Of a stretch of DNA of 64,000 nt, positions 18,031-26,753 are shown piece by piece; the first letter of the stretch is position 1; each line of letters starts with the position of its first letter. The stretch is from Mesorhizobium neociceri. Its GTDB lineage: Bacteria; Pseudomonadota; Alphaproteobacteria; Rhizobiales; Rhizobiaceae. The position numbers and the translations under genes are program-made. Where the stretch lies: positions 62,001 to 126,000 of the forward strand of contig NZ_JACDTY010000018.1 of NCBI RefSeq assembly GCF_013520985.1. Reading direction: 5' to 3'. Under the pieces are notes generated by a model, which searched no databases, was not told where the DNA came from, and saw only the letters and a program-made list of their open reading frames with translations.

Positions 18031-19131
18031 TTACTGCCTCAGCGCGGCCGAGATGGCGTCGAGGCCGCCACGCAATTCCGCCTCCTTCGGCCAGCCAAAG
18101 CCAACGCGGAAAAAGCGCTTCGGCATGTCGAACCAGTGGCCCGGGCCGACATAGGTGCCGTGGCTTTCCAGCAAATTGACGTAGAAGCGGTCGAGGTCGA
18201 AGCCGGCGTCGACATTCAGCCTGGGAAAACCGACGACGCCGCCCTGCGGCCGCACCCAGTCGACCATCGGCTCGCGGTCGATCCAGGCCTGCACGATGTC
18301 GCGGCGCTTGGCCATTTCGGGCAGCAGTGCGGCCAGGAAGGCGTCGCGGCGCTCCAGCATGCCGCGCGCAATGCCTTCGTCGATGACGCTGCCGCAAATG
18401 CCGATCTGCTCCTTGGCCGCGAGGAAGCGTTCCTGCAGTTCGGCATCCCTGGTGATCAGCCAGCCGATGCGAATGCCTGGAATGCCAAAGGCTTTCGACA
18501 GCGACGAGACGCTGATCGCCTTGGCGCTGAGAGAGGCCGCCGCCGGCAGGCGCTGTCCGTAGGACAGGTCGCGATAGGTCTCGTCGACCAACAGGTGGCA
18601 GTTGCGGCTTTCGGCGAGCGCAATCAGCGCATCGAGATCGGCCCGGTGCATCATCGTCCCGGTCGGGTTGTGCGGACAGGTGACGCTGATCAGCTTCGTG
18701 TTCGGCTGCAGCTGCACCGCGACGCGGCCGACATCGACGGCAAAACCGTTGTCGAAGTCGAGGTCGACATAGGAGATGGCGCAGCCGATCGCCTTGGGGG
18801 TCTCGATGTTGGTGGCGTAATTCGGCCGGACCACGACGAGGTGGTCGCGCTCGGACAAGAGCGAGGTCGAGATGATGAACAGCGCGCCCGCCGCCCCGGC
18901 CGTCACCAGAACGTCGTCAGGCGATATGCCGGAATCCTGCGCCGCGATCAGCGCCCGCAATTCCTTGTCGCCGCGATGCTCGCCATAGAACAGCGTGAGG
19001 TCCGGCAGCGACAGGCCGATGTCGGAGAGTTTCTGGTCGGCGATCGAGCTTTCGGAGAGATTGAACCGGATACGGTCGTAGCCGTATTCCTCCGGCGCCT
19101 CTTTCTCGATCACCATTCTGGCGTAGTTCAT
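18031..19131 (-). CDS. PLP-dependent class I/II aminotransferase
   Basis: A 366-residue fold-type I aminotransferase. Readable landmarks are PNYATNIETP (substrate loop), CPHNPTG (the NPTG cofactor motif), LLVDETYRDLSY (Asp/Tyr contacting the PLP ring) and SSLSKAFGIPGIRIGW, where the Lys forms the Schiff base. The ATG at 19131 is preferred; a start 19 codons upstream adds a hydrophobic stretch not typical of the family. Such stand-alone enzymes act on amino acids, but the substrate is not predictable. It is separated from mucR by a hairpin terminator, so it is a single-gene unit. Confidence 0.9.
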   Translation of the reverse strand: MNYARMVIEKEAPEEYGYDRIRFNLSESSIADQKLSDIGLSLPDLTLFYGEHRGDKELRALIAAQDSGISPDDVLVTAGAAGALFIISTSLLSERDHLVVVRPNYATNIETPKAIGCAISYVDLDFDNGFAVDVGRVAVQLQPNTKLISVTCPHNPTGTMMHRADLDALIALAESRNCHLLVDETYRDLSYGQRLPAAASLSAKAISVSSLSKAFGIPGIRIGWLITRDAELQERFLAAKEQIGICGSVIDEGIARGMLERRDAFLAALLPEMAKRRDIVQAWIDREPMVDWVRPQGGVVGFPRLNVDAGFDLDRFYVNLLESHGTYVGPGHWFDMPKRFFRVGFGWPKEAELRGGLDAISAALRQ

Positions 19132-19176
19132 GGCTGCTTCCCTTGGCTTGCGCTGATATCCAAGCCACAAAAGCAT

Positions 19177-19210
19177 GAAGCCTGCCAAGGCTCATTCGCC
19201 GGCAGGCTTC
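19177..19210 (-). terminator. Rho-independent-like terminator of mucR
   Basis: Perfect 10-bp inverted arms GAAGCCTGCC and GGCAGGCTTC around a 14-nt loop, 47 bp past the mucR stop. On the minus strand it is followed by ATGCTTTTGTGG, a short T-run. GC-rich stem plus T-run supports termination of mucR before the aminotransferase gene. Confidence 0.65.
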
Positions 19211-19256
19211 TGTTCCAGTCGTCCAAACTGTTGGCTCAGCGCCGAGGCGCTGACGA

Positions 19257-19721
19257 TCAGGCCGGAACCTTGGCCTTGCGACCCTTGGCCTTGGCCGGTG
19301 CGGCCGCTGCGGCCTTGCGGCCGAGGCCGATCGACTTGGCCAGTTCGGAGCGCGACGCGGCATAGTTGGGAGCAACCATCGGATAGTCGGCCGGCAGGCC
19401 CCATTTGGTGCGGTAGGCCTCGGGCGTCAGGTTGAAATGGACGCCGAGATGGCGCTTCAGCGATTTGAACTTCTTGCCGTCTTCGAGGCAGATGATGTAG
19501 TCCGCCGTCACCGACCGCTTGGGATTGACGGCTGGGACCTGCGGCGGCGCCACCGGAGCCGGCGGCTGGCTGAGCCCGCCGATCGACGCCGCAACGCTGG
19601 CGATGAGATCGCTCAGGCCGGCAACGGGCAAGCGGTTCTTCTCGACGTAAGCGGACACGATATGGGCGGTTAGTTCGAGCAGGTCGATGTCCTTGTCAGA
19701 GTCGTTGCTGTCGTTGGCCAA
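19257..19721 (-). CDS. MucR/Ros family zinc-finger transcriptional regulator
   Basis: A 154-residue regulator of the MucR/Ros family, which controls exopolysaccharide, motility, cell-cycle and symbiosis genes in Rhizobiales. The N-terminal helix LTAHIVSAYVEKNRLP is the oligomerisation segment; the C-terminal prokaryotic zinc finger has Cys78 in ICLEDGKKFKSLKRHL with His91 and His95. As in other MucR proteins the second Cys is replaced (CLED). The tail TKWGLPADYPMVAPNYAASRS is diagnostic. The protein ends in an Ala/Lys-rich AT-hook-like stretch. MucR proteins usually repress their own AT-rich promoters, and the upstream 210 bp is unusually AT-rich for this window. Confidence 0.95.
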   Translation of the reverse strand: MANDSNDSDKDIDLLELTAHIVSAYVEKNRLPVAGLSDLIASVAASIGGLSQPPAPVAPPQVPAVNPKRSVTADYIICLEDGKKFKSLKRHLGVHFNLTPEAYRTKWGLPADYPMVAPNYAASRSELAKSIGLGRKAAAAAPAKAKGRKAKVPA

Positions 19722-19932
19722 TTTATCTCTCCGTCGCTAGGGGGGTGGCGGAAACTTCCAGAGCTGTCCCAGCGGAGCCGGAAATCCGCTCTAGTCATTT
19801 GTCTTGCTGCATTTGTACGGCTGCGCCAGATGATTCCATCCGGTGCAATCGCTCTAATCGCCAAATCTGCGTAACGCAATGACTTCGTGTCGCTTCACAC
19901 GTCATTTTGAACAACTATACTGAATCTTAATA
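19722..19932. promoter_or_regulatory. AT-rich mucR upstream region
   Basis: A 211-bp stretch with clearly lower GC than its surroundings, especially 19840-19932 with several TA steps (ACTATAC, TTAATACTAT). H-NS-like MucR proteins bind AT-rich DNA with T-A steps, so autoregulation is plausible. No precise box was assigned. The ROK gene ends at 19933, so this is also its 3' flank. Confidence 0.45.
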
Positions 19933-20640
19933 CTATCGGACGATCAGCGCCCTATCGCGCCATAGTCGAAAGCCGCCCTCGAAAGCGCGCGTATTGTCGC
20001 CGAGCCTGGATTTGGCGGGCAATTCATCCAGTCGGTCGACGTTGCCGCCGCCGATGACGATATAGTCCGGCTGCAGGGCCGCACGCAGCCGCTCGACGAC
20101 GTCGAAAACGTATTTGCGCCATTTCTTCCTGCCGTATTTCTCCAGGCCGCGCTCGCCGACATAGTCCTCGAAACTGCGGCCCTTGCGGTAGGGCAGATGC
20201 GCCAGTTCCATCGGCTGGCCGACATTGTCGAGGATCATCGCCGCGCCGAGGCCTGTGCCGAGGCCGAGAAACAGCATGCGTCCGCGATCGTAGCTGCCAA
20301 TCGCCTGCAGCAGCGCATCGTTGACGACCTTGACCGGCTTGCCGAAGGCGGCTGCGAAGTCATAGCCGTCCCAGCCCTTGCCGAGATTGGCGGGATCGAG
20401 CGACGGCTTGTTGTTTCTGACAGGGCCGGGATAGCCCATCGAGATCACATCATAGGCCAGCCCCTCGGCAAGCGTCTTCACCGTGGCGACCATCTGCTGC
20501 GGCGTCAGGTCCGGTCCGGAATCGGCGCGGCGGGGCTCGCCGCCGGCGCTGGTGAGGATCTTAACATGCGAGCCGCCGACATCGATCGTCAGCACGATCG
20601 GTTCGGCCTTGGCCGTCGCGGGCCTGGCTGCCTTCGCCAT
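19933..20640 (-). CDS. ROK-family / polyphosphate-glucokinase-like sugar kinase
   Basis: A 235-residue actin-fold sugar kinase: phosphate-1 motif TIDVGGSHVKIL, sugar-binding VVNDALLQAIG with the catalytic Asp, phosphate-2 LGLGTGLGAAMI, and GGGNVD near the C-terminus. The ROK zinc motif (CxCGxxGC) is absent, as in polyphosphate glucokinases (PpgK), so phosphorylation of glucose with polyP or ATP is the likely reaction. The ATG at 20640 has GGGGGAG five bases upstream; a GTG at 20658 overlapping the zwf stop is the alternative. Last gene of the glucoamylase-gnd-zwf operon, which supports glucose as substrate. Confidence 0.82.
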   Translation of the reverse strand: MAKAARPATAKAEPIVLTIDVGGSHVKILTSAGGEPRRADSGPDLTPQQMVATVKTLAEGLAYDVISMGYPGPVRNNKPSLDPANLGKGWDGYDFAAAFGKPVKVVNDALLQAIGSYDRGRMLFLGLGTGLGAAMILDNVGQPMELAHLPYRKGRSFEDYVGERGLEKYGRKKWRKYVFDVVERLRAALQPDYIVIGGGNVDRLDELPAKSRLGDNTRAFEGGFRLWRDRALIVR

Positions 20641-20654
20641 GTCGTCTCCCCCGC

Positions 20655-22031
20655 TCACTTGGCCGGATTGATCCAGCCGTTCGGCGGCCCGAAATTGGCC
20701 ATCGCCTCGGCCGGTCCCCAGGTCTTCGGCTCATAGATGTGCGGCGGCGTGGTGTCGCCTAGCACCGGGCCGACGATACGCCAGGCGAGCTCGCTGGCGT
20801 CCTGGCGGGTGAACAGCTGGCCATTGCCGTTCATGGCGTCGCCGATCAGCCGCTCATAGGGCGGCATGTCGCCCTTTGAATCGTCGAGCGCCGTGAGCTC
20901 GACCTGCTCGCCGACCATGTCGTCGCCGGGGGCCTTGCGCTGGGCGCCGATCGAGATCGCCACCTGCGGATCGATGCGGAAGCGGACGTAATTGGCGTCG
21001 CCGGGCTTAATCGGATCGAAGACATCGAGCGGCGGCCGCTTCAGCCGCACGATCACCTCGGTGACATGCACCGGCATGTTCTTGCCGGTGCGGATGAAGA
21101 ACGGCACGTCCTGCCAGCGCCAGGTGTCGACCATGAAGCGCACCGCGGCAAAGGTCTCGACCGGCGAGTTCGGCTTCACGCCGGGCTCAGAGAGATAGCC
21201 TGTGAACTGCCCGCGCACGACGTCATCCTTGGTCAGCGTGCGGATGGCGCGCAACACCTGCACCTTCTCGTCGATGAGATCGTCAGCGGAGCGGCCGACC
21301 GGCGGCTCCATGGCAAGCAGCAAAAGGATGTTGAGCAGATGGTTCTCGATCACGTCGCGGATAGCGCCGACATCGTCATAGAATTTGCCGCGGCCCTCGA
21401 TGCCGAAATCCTCGGCCATGGTGATCTGCACGCTTTCGACGAAGTTGCGGTTCCAGATCGGCTCGAGGAAGGCATTGGCGAAGCGGAAATAGAGCAGGTT
21501 CTGGATCGCTTCCTTGCCGAGATAGTGGTCGATGCGGAAGATCGACTGTTCGTCGAACACCAGATGCAGGACCCGGTTCAGCCAGCGCGCCGATTGCAGG
21601 TCGTGGCCGAACGGCTTTTCCACCATCAGCCGCGCGCCATGCGCGGTGCCCGATTGTTCCAGCCCCTGGACCACGGTTTCGAACATGGTCGGCGGCACCG
21701 CCATGTAGTGCAGCGGCCGCTGCGCCGAGCCGAGCGCGGTCTTCAGCTTTTCGAAGGTCGCGCCGTCGCGATAGTCGCCGCTGACGTAGCGCAGCAGATT
21801 GGCGAATTTGGCGAAGATCTTTTCGTCGATCTTGCCAACGGCGTTGACGATGCCGTCGCGGGCCCGCGCCTGCAATTGCTTGATGTCCCAGGCGTCGAAG
21901 GCGACACCGATCACTGGCTCGGTCAGCGTCCCCTTGGCGACCATCTGGTAGAGGGCGGGAAATATCTTCTTGTGGGCGAGGTCGCCGGTCGCCCCGAAGA
22001 GCACCAGCGTGTCGGACCGTTCTGGGCTCAT
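20655..22031 (-). CDS. zwf: Glucose-6-phosphate 1-dehydrogenase
   Basis: Oxidises glucose 6-phosphate to 6-phosphogluconolactone with NADP, the entry step of the oxidative pentose phosphate and Entner-Doudoroff routes. The 458-residue product has the coenzyme motif LVLFGATGDLAHKK, the active-site FRIDHYLGKEAIQN (with the catalytic His of the RIDHYLGK motif) and a C-terminal DSKGDMPPYERL. The ATG at 22031 has AGGGGAG upstream and is preferred; a GTG at 22058 overlaps the gnd stop. The usual pgl gene (6-phosphogluconolactonase) is not in this operon. Confidence 0.95.
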   Translation of the reverse strand: MSPERSDTLVLFGATGDLAHKKIFPALYQMVAKGTLTEPVIGVAFDAWDIKQLQARARDGIVNAVGKIDEKIFAKFANLLRYVSGDYRDGATFEKLKTALGSAQRPLHYMAVPPTMFETVVQGLEQSGTAHGARLMVEKPFGHDLQSARWLNRVLHLVFDEQSIFRIDHYLGKEAIQNLLYFRFANAFLEPIWNRNFVESVQITMAEDFGIEGRGKFYDDVGAIRDVIENHLLNILLLLAMEPPVGRSADDLIDEKVQVLRAIRTLTKDDVVRGQFTGYLSEPGVKPNSPVETFAAVRFMVDTWRWQDVPFFIRTGKNMPVHVTEVIVRLKRPPLDVFDPIKPGDANYVRFRIDPQVAISIGAQRKAPGDDMVGEQVELTALDDSKGDMPPYERLIGDAMNGNGQLFTRQDASELAWRIVGPVLGDTTPPHIYEPKTWGPAEAMANFGPPNGWINPAK

Positions 22032-22054
22032 TTTGCGCGTCTCCCCTGCCGCCG

Positions 22055-23068
22055 TCACTTGCCGGCCTTCGGCTTTTCGACATGGCCGCCGAAGGCATAG
22101 CGCATGGCCGACAGCAGCTTGTCGGAGAATTCGGATTCGCCTTGCGAAGAGAAACGGTCGAACAGCGCCGAGGACAGCACCGGCGCCGGCACGCCGGTGT
22201 CGATCGCCGCCTTCAAGGTCCAGCGGCCTTCACCCGAATCCGAGACGCGGCCGCCGAACTGGGCAAGCCCCGGGTCGCTTTTCAGCGCGCCGGCGGTCAA
22301 ATCGAGCAGCCAGGAACCGATGACGCTGCCATGGCGCCAGACTTCGGCCACCTGCGGCAGGTCGATGTCGAACTGGTAGTATTGCGGGTTTTCCAACGGG
22401 CTGGTCTCGGCGTCGGCGGTGCGCTGCCTTTTGCCGGCATTGGCCGATTTCAGGATGTTCATGCCTTCGGCATAGGCAGCCATGACGCCATATTCGATGC
22501 CGTTGTGGATCATCTTGACGAAATGACCGGCGCCGCTCGGTCCGCAATGCAGATAGCCGAACGGTGCGGTTCCGCCCGCCTTGTCCGGCGTGGCGCCGGC
22601 ATCGGCGCCGGGCGCCAGCGTGGCGAAGATCGGATCGAGATGTTTGACCGCCACGTCGGGACCGCCGATCATCAGGCAGTAGCCGCGCTCAAGGCCCCAG
22701 ACGCCGCCGCTGGTGCCGACATCGACATAGTGCAGGCCCTTGGCCGCGAGCTCGGCGGCCTGGTCGACGGCGTCGTGATAGTAGGAATTGCCGCCGTCGA
22801 TGATGATGTCGCCGGGTTCCATGAACGCCGCCACCTGGTCGGCGATCTTGCCGGTGATCGCCGCCGGCAGCATCAGCCAGGCGCTGCGCGGCTTGGACAG
22901 CTTGCCGACGAACTCCTCCATCGTGGCGGCGCCGATGGCGCCGTCGGCGACGAGGCCGGCAACGCTTGCCGGGTTGATGTCGTAGACGACGCATTCATGG
23001 CCGTCGCGCATGAGGCGACGCACCATGTTGGCGCCCATCCTGCCCAGTCCCATCATTCCGATCTGCAT
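22055..23068 (-). CDS. gnd: 6-phosphogluconate dehydrogenase, short (YqeC-type) decarboxylating form
   Basis: Converts 6-phosphogluconate to ribulose 5-phosphate and CO2. At 337 residues it belongs to the short class rather than the 470-residue Gnd. It has the Rossmann motif GMMGLGRMGANMVRRL, the substrate loop VDVGTSGGVWG, GGNSYYHDAV and the catalytic Lys/Asn region HFVKMIHNGIEYG. Short forms are often NAD-preferring; the coenzyme here is not decided by sequence alone. It lies 32 bp after the glucoamylase gene and its TGA overlaps the alternative GTG of zwf. Confidence 0.93.
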   Translation of the reverse strand: MQIGMMGLGRMGANMVRRLMRDGHECVVYDINPASVAGLVADGAIGAATMEEFVGKLSKPRSAWLMLPAAITGKIADQVAAFMEPGDIIIDGGNSYYHDAVDQAAELAAKGLHYVDVGTSGGVWGLERGYCLMIGGPDVAVKHLDPIFATLAPGADAGATPDKAGGTAPFGYLHCGPSGAGHFVKMIHNGIEYGVMAAYAEGMNILKSANAGKRQRTADAETSPLENPQYYQFDIDLPQVAEVWRHGSVIGSWLLDLTAGALKSDPGLAQFGGRVSDSGEGRWTLKAAIDTGVPAPVLSSALFDRFSSQGESEFSDKLLSAMRYAFGGHVEKPKAGK

Positions 23069-23100
23069 GGTCTTGTCCTAGTCGCTGGAGGAAAGGAAAA

Positions 23101-25512
23101 CTATGTGCGAGCTGGTTCTTCAATGCCCACGGTGAAGTCGACATTCTCCCAACGGTCGCCGTCGGGCCAGAAAAAAGTGAAGACGATGATATTACCCGGC
23201 GGAATATCGGCCACGGCCAAGTCAGCCAGATGAACACCTAGAGCGTTTTCGGCTGTTTGGATTTCGTGGCTGGTCTGCCAATGGTCGCTACTCCAGCGGA
23301 TCAGCGCCGGCTGCAGCAACTCCACGCGCAGCGTCTTGCCGGCATCCACGGTGCGCAGCCTGTTGTTGAAGCGCCATACCCTCAAGGTCGAACCGGTCTT
23401 GTCCCTGATGTAGCGCTTGACGCCTTGCGGCGGCATGTCGAACACGGCGCCGTCGCGCAGCGATCGCAACAGCTTGATATGCTCCGAATGCGCCCAGACC
23501 AATGGCATGGCGCTGCCCGAGGGCTTGCCAAGCCACAATTCGCGCTCCGGTATATCGGCACCGTCCCAGACCTGTTCCGGCAGCAGGCCGCCTTGCCCGG
23601 CGGAGGCCTCGAATGTGCTCAGCAGGCTTGCCGCTTTGTCCTTATGGCCGGCGGCCAGTTCGTAATGGGCGCGTTCGCCGGCGAGCAGAGGCCAGGGACG
23701 GCCCTGACCGGTGCCGTCGAAAGGCGCCCCGTCCGCATGCTCGCCATAGCCGTCACTGGTGTAGCGGTACCAGAGAGGTCCCTGCGGCAGGTCGCAGCGC
23801 AATTGTGCGTCGATGATCTTGACCGTGTCGACAATGCGCGGATCGTCCGCGGCTCTGAGGCCGAAGCGGACCAGCGCCAGCGCGTCCGGACTGACGATCG
23901 CCTCGGCGGGCTTGTCGGTATCGCCCGGCGGCCGGTTCTTGATCGGCACGAAACCGTCCTTCGGCGATGCGGCGCCGGCATCGTCGGCCGGCGCGATGCG
24001 GACATAGTAGCCGTCGACGCCGGCCTGCCGGCACTCCGGTGTACCGCTGACATAGGTCCAGCGCTCGATCTGATCGTTCCAGCAGTCGGCAATCTCGCGC
24101 AAATAGTTAGCCGGCGCCGGTCTTCCGGAAACGTCGAACAGATCGGCGGCACCGAGCAGTGCCGAAATCTCGACGGCAAGGGTGAACGGGCTGTATCCCG
24201 CGTCTTCCTCCCAGCGGTCCTGCCCGGTGACGGGGCCGTTGCGCACGACGTAGGACGCCGCTTTCTCGATCATCGGCATGAAGGCGGTGAGTTTGGCGCG
24301 CGGCAGGTGTCCGGCACGGTGCAGCGCATCGGCAAGCAGCAGCGGGAAGGCGCATTCGTCCATCTGGATGCCCGGCCAATAAAGAGATCCGTCGAGCCAG
24401 ACATTCTGCGGCCAATGGCCGTCCGGCTGCTGGATGGAACGGAGATAGGTGAGGATCTGCAGCGCCTGTGCAGGGTCGCCGGCGGCGAGGAAGCCGTCGG
24501 CGGTTTCGACGAGATCGCGCGGCCAGACCAGATGATAGCCGCCGAGATCGTCGTCGCCCTTGCTCGCCCCCCACGGGATCGACAGGCTGGCAACGGCCGC
24601 ACCGGGCCTGGCCAGCGAAAGGTGCGTCGCCAGCACCGCGGTGCTGACACGGTATGTGTTGAGGCCGGATGCATCATGGCGGTCGAGCGGCAGCAGGCCG
24701 GCCTGCCATTTCTGCCATTTCGCGACATAGGTCTTGGCGGCAGGTTCAAAACCGCGCCTCACGCTGGCGGCGGCGTTTTCGGCGGCTTCGTCTGATGTCG
24801 CGCCAAAACCGAGCGCCAGCAAGACCTTGCTATTGCCTGAGGAAAAGCCGATCTCGCCGGTCAGCGCGACATTGCCGTCTTCGGCTCTTTGGCAGGCCGG
24901 ATCGAGCCGGCCGTCGCGGCTGAGCTGCTGCCAGCCGTCGGAAAAGCCGACATAGCCGGCGGAGCAGTCGCCCCAGGGCAGGGATGAGGCCAGCGCCAGG
25001 CAGGTGCCGCGCCCCGAGGCGAACAGCATACGCCTGCCCTTGTGCTCGCCGACCCAGGCGGTGTTGCCCATACCGGCATTGACCAGATGCGGCGCCAATA
25101 AGACGTAGACGCGGTAGTCGGCGGCCGCGCCTTCGAGCGGCGTGAAGCTGGTCTCCTGCAGCAGCGCCGGGCGCGCCGGATCGGCTAGAATGCGCTTCTC
25201 GATGCGGTAGCGGGCAGTGGTGTTGAGCAGCCGGTAGGCGGGCACGCCGTCCTCGAACGGCTCGATGGCATGCGCGGCGTCGCGCTTTTCCTCGGAGAAC
25301 CAGCCGCCGGGGCCGGTGACCAGCAGCCCCATGTCGCGCGTGCAGGCGCTGTCGAGGCCGGGATAATAGATTTCATTGACGATGCCATGACTGAGCGTGA
25401 ACCAGACCCGGCTCGCCGGCGAAAGCGCCGCGCCAACGCCGCTCTTGGCGCTCGACGTCCAGCGCGCCGGAATTCCGGGCGCGCCTTCAGCTAGGGTTGG
25501 CGTCGCTGCCAT
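23101..25512 (-). CDS. GH15 glucoamylase-type glucan 1,4-alpha-glucosidase
   Basis: An 803-residue glycoside hydrolase that would release glucose from the non-reducing ends of alpha-glucans. The N-terminal beta-sandwich domain (about 1-270) is followed by the (alpha/alpha)6 catalytic barrel with VWPRDLVETADGFLAAG, MDECAFPLLLADAL and WEEDAGYSPFTLAVEISAL, the usual GH15 landmarks carrying catalytic acids. No signal peptide is seen, so it is probably cytosolic and may act on glycogen or imported maltodextrin. The ATG at 25512 follows AGGAG at 7 bases. It heads a minus-strand operon with gnd, zwf and a sugar kinase. Confidence 0.93.
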   Translation of the reverse strand: MAATPTLAEGAPGIPARWTSSAKSGVGAALSPASRVWFTLSHGIVNEIYYPGLDSACTRDMGLLVTGPGGWFSEEKRDAAHAIEPFEDGVPAYRLLNTTARYRIEKRILADPARPALLQETSFTPLEGAAADYRVYVLLAPHLVNAGMGNTAWVGEHKGRRMLFASGRGTCLALASSLPWGDCSAGYVGFSDGWQQLSRDGRLDPACQRAEDGNVALTGEIGFSSGNSKVLLALGFGATSDEAAENAAASVRRGFEPAAKTYVAKWQKWQAGLLPLDRHDASGLNTYRVSTAVLATHLSLARPGAAVASLSIPWGASKGDDDLGGYHLVWPRDLVETADGFLAAGDPAQALQILTYLRSIQQPDGHWPQNVWLDGSLYWPGIQMDECAFPLLLADALHRAGHLPRAKLTAFMPMIEKAASYVVRNGPVTGQDRWEEDAGYSPFTLAVEISALLGAADLFDVSGRPAPANYLREIADCWNDQIERWTYVSGTPECRQAGVDGYYVRIAPADDAGAASPKDGFVPIKNRPPGDTDKPAEAIVSPDALALVRFGLRAADDPRIVDTVKIIDAQLRCDLPQGPLWYRYTSDGYGEHADGAPFDGTGQGRPWPLLAGERAHYELAAGHKDKAASLLSTFEASAGQGGLLPEQVWDGADIPERELWLGKPSGSAMPLVWAHSEHIKLLRSLRDGAVFDMPPQGVKRYIRDKTGSTLRVWRFNNRLRTVDAGKTLRVELLQPALIRWSSDHWQTSHEIQTAENALGVHLADLAVADIPPGNIIVFTFFWPDGDRWENVDFTVGIEEPART

Positions 25513-25626
25513 GCATGGTCTCCTGGACCCTTCCCTAGACCAGCACACGAAGGCTTTTCAATCATCGCACCTGAAGTTGATCGCCAAAGCGTGGCCGATC
25601 GCAGTTGACAAGCGCCTCCATCTGCA

Positions 25627-25639
25627 ATTGTCTGACAAT
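25627..25639. promoter_or_regulatory. Putative GntR-type operator between glucoamylase and sugar-transporter genes
   Basis: ATTGTC-T-GACAAT is a perfect 13-bp palindrome in the 203-bp divergent region, 77 bp before the binding-protein ATG. The TNGTC-N-GACNA layout resembles FadR-subfamily GntR operators. A TTGACA lies just upstream at 25605. A related half (CGACAAATCTGACAA) occurs at 25682-25696. No regulator gene is adjacent. Confidence 0.45.
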
Positions 25640-25715
25640 AGATAAAAAACAGGATGCGAACGCAACAATCATCAGCAGCAGTCGACAAATCTGACAACCA
25701 TGGGAGGAATATCAT

Positions 25716-26729
25716 ATGAAGAAACTGCTCGTTCTGAGCGCTCTGGCGGCAATGCTTGCCTCGGGCACGGCGCTTGCCGACACCAGCGGCAAGAAGATCG
25801 CCTTCTCCAACAATTACGCCGGCAATTCGTGGCGCCAGGCGATGCTCGACAGCTACGGCATCGTCACCAAGAAGGCGGTCGATGACAAGGTCGTCGGCGC
25901 CGCCGACATCTTCACCACCGCCGACAAGGAGGTGCCGACCCAGGCCGCGCAGGTGCAGAACCTGATCCTGCAAGGCTATGACGCCATCGTCATCAACGCC
26001 GCCTCGCCGGATGCGCTGAACGGCGCCATCAAGCAGGCCTGCGATGCCGGCATCGTCGTCGTCTCCTTCGACGGCACCGTGACCGAGCCTTGCGCCTACC
26101 GCGTCGTCGTCGACTTCAAGGACATGGGCAAGCAGGAAGTCGAGCAGATGGCCAAGTTCCAGCCCAAGGGCGGCAATTTGCTGGAAATCCGCGGCTTGGC
26201 CGGCACCTCGATCGACGATGCCATTCATGCCGGCATCCTCGAAGGCGTTGCCGCCCATCCCGAGTTCAAGATCGTCGGCTCGGTGACCGGCGACTGGGAC
26301 CAGACGACGGCGCAGAAGGCGGTCGCGACCATCCTGCCGTCGCTGCCCGACATCGTCGGCATCGTCGACCAGGGCGGTGACGGCTATGGCGCAGCACAAG
26401 CCTTCGCCGCCGCCGGCAAGCCGCGCCCGACCATCATCATGGGCAACCGCCAGGACGAGCTGAAATGGTGGAAGGAGCAGAAGGACAAGGACGGCTACCA
26501 GACCTGGTCGGCGTCGATCGCGCCGGGCGTATCGTCGCTCGCCTTCTGGGTGGCGCAGCAGGTGCTTGATGGCCGCACCGACATCCCGCACGACCTTTTG
26601 GTGCCTTATCTCGCCTTCACCCAGGACGATTTCGAGGCAGCGCTGCCGAAGATCAAGGAAGGCGGCGTCGCCACGCACGAATACACACAGGAAGACGCCC
26701 TCGCGGCGATCAAAGCCAATATCAAGTGA
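25716..26729 (+). CDS. Sugar ABC transporter periplasmic substrate-binding protein (ribose/RbsB type)
   Basis: A 337-residue type I periplasmic binding protein (Peripla_BP_4). A cleavable signal peptide of about 22 residues ends at TALADTSG. The mature part begins KIAFSNNYAGNSWRQAML and has the VINAASPDAL and SFDGTVTEP hinge motifs of pentose/hexose/inositol binders. A GGAGG-type ribosome-binding site precedes the ATG. It is first in a four-gene importer operon divergent from the glucoamylase operon; the sugar cannot be named. Confidence 0.92.
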   Translation: MKKLLVLSALAAMLASGTALADTSGKKIAFSNNYAGNSWRQAMLDSYGIVTKKAVDDKVVGAADIFTTADKEVPTQAAQVQNLILQGYDAIVINAASPDALNGAIKQACDAGIVVVSFDGTVTEPCAYRVVVDFKDMGKQEVEQMAKFQPKGGNLLEIRGLAGTSIDDAIHAGILEGVAAHPEFKIVGSVTGDWDQTTAQKAVATILPSLPDIVGIVDQGGDGYGAAQAFAAAGKPRPTIIMGNRQDELKWWKEQKDKDGYQTWSASIAPGVSSLAFWVAQQVLDGRTDIPHDLLVPYLAFTQDDFEAALPKIKEGGVATHEYTQEDALAAIKANIK

Positions 26730-26753
26730 TGCTTTGCATTCATTGCCAGTGGC

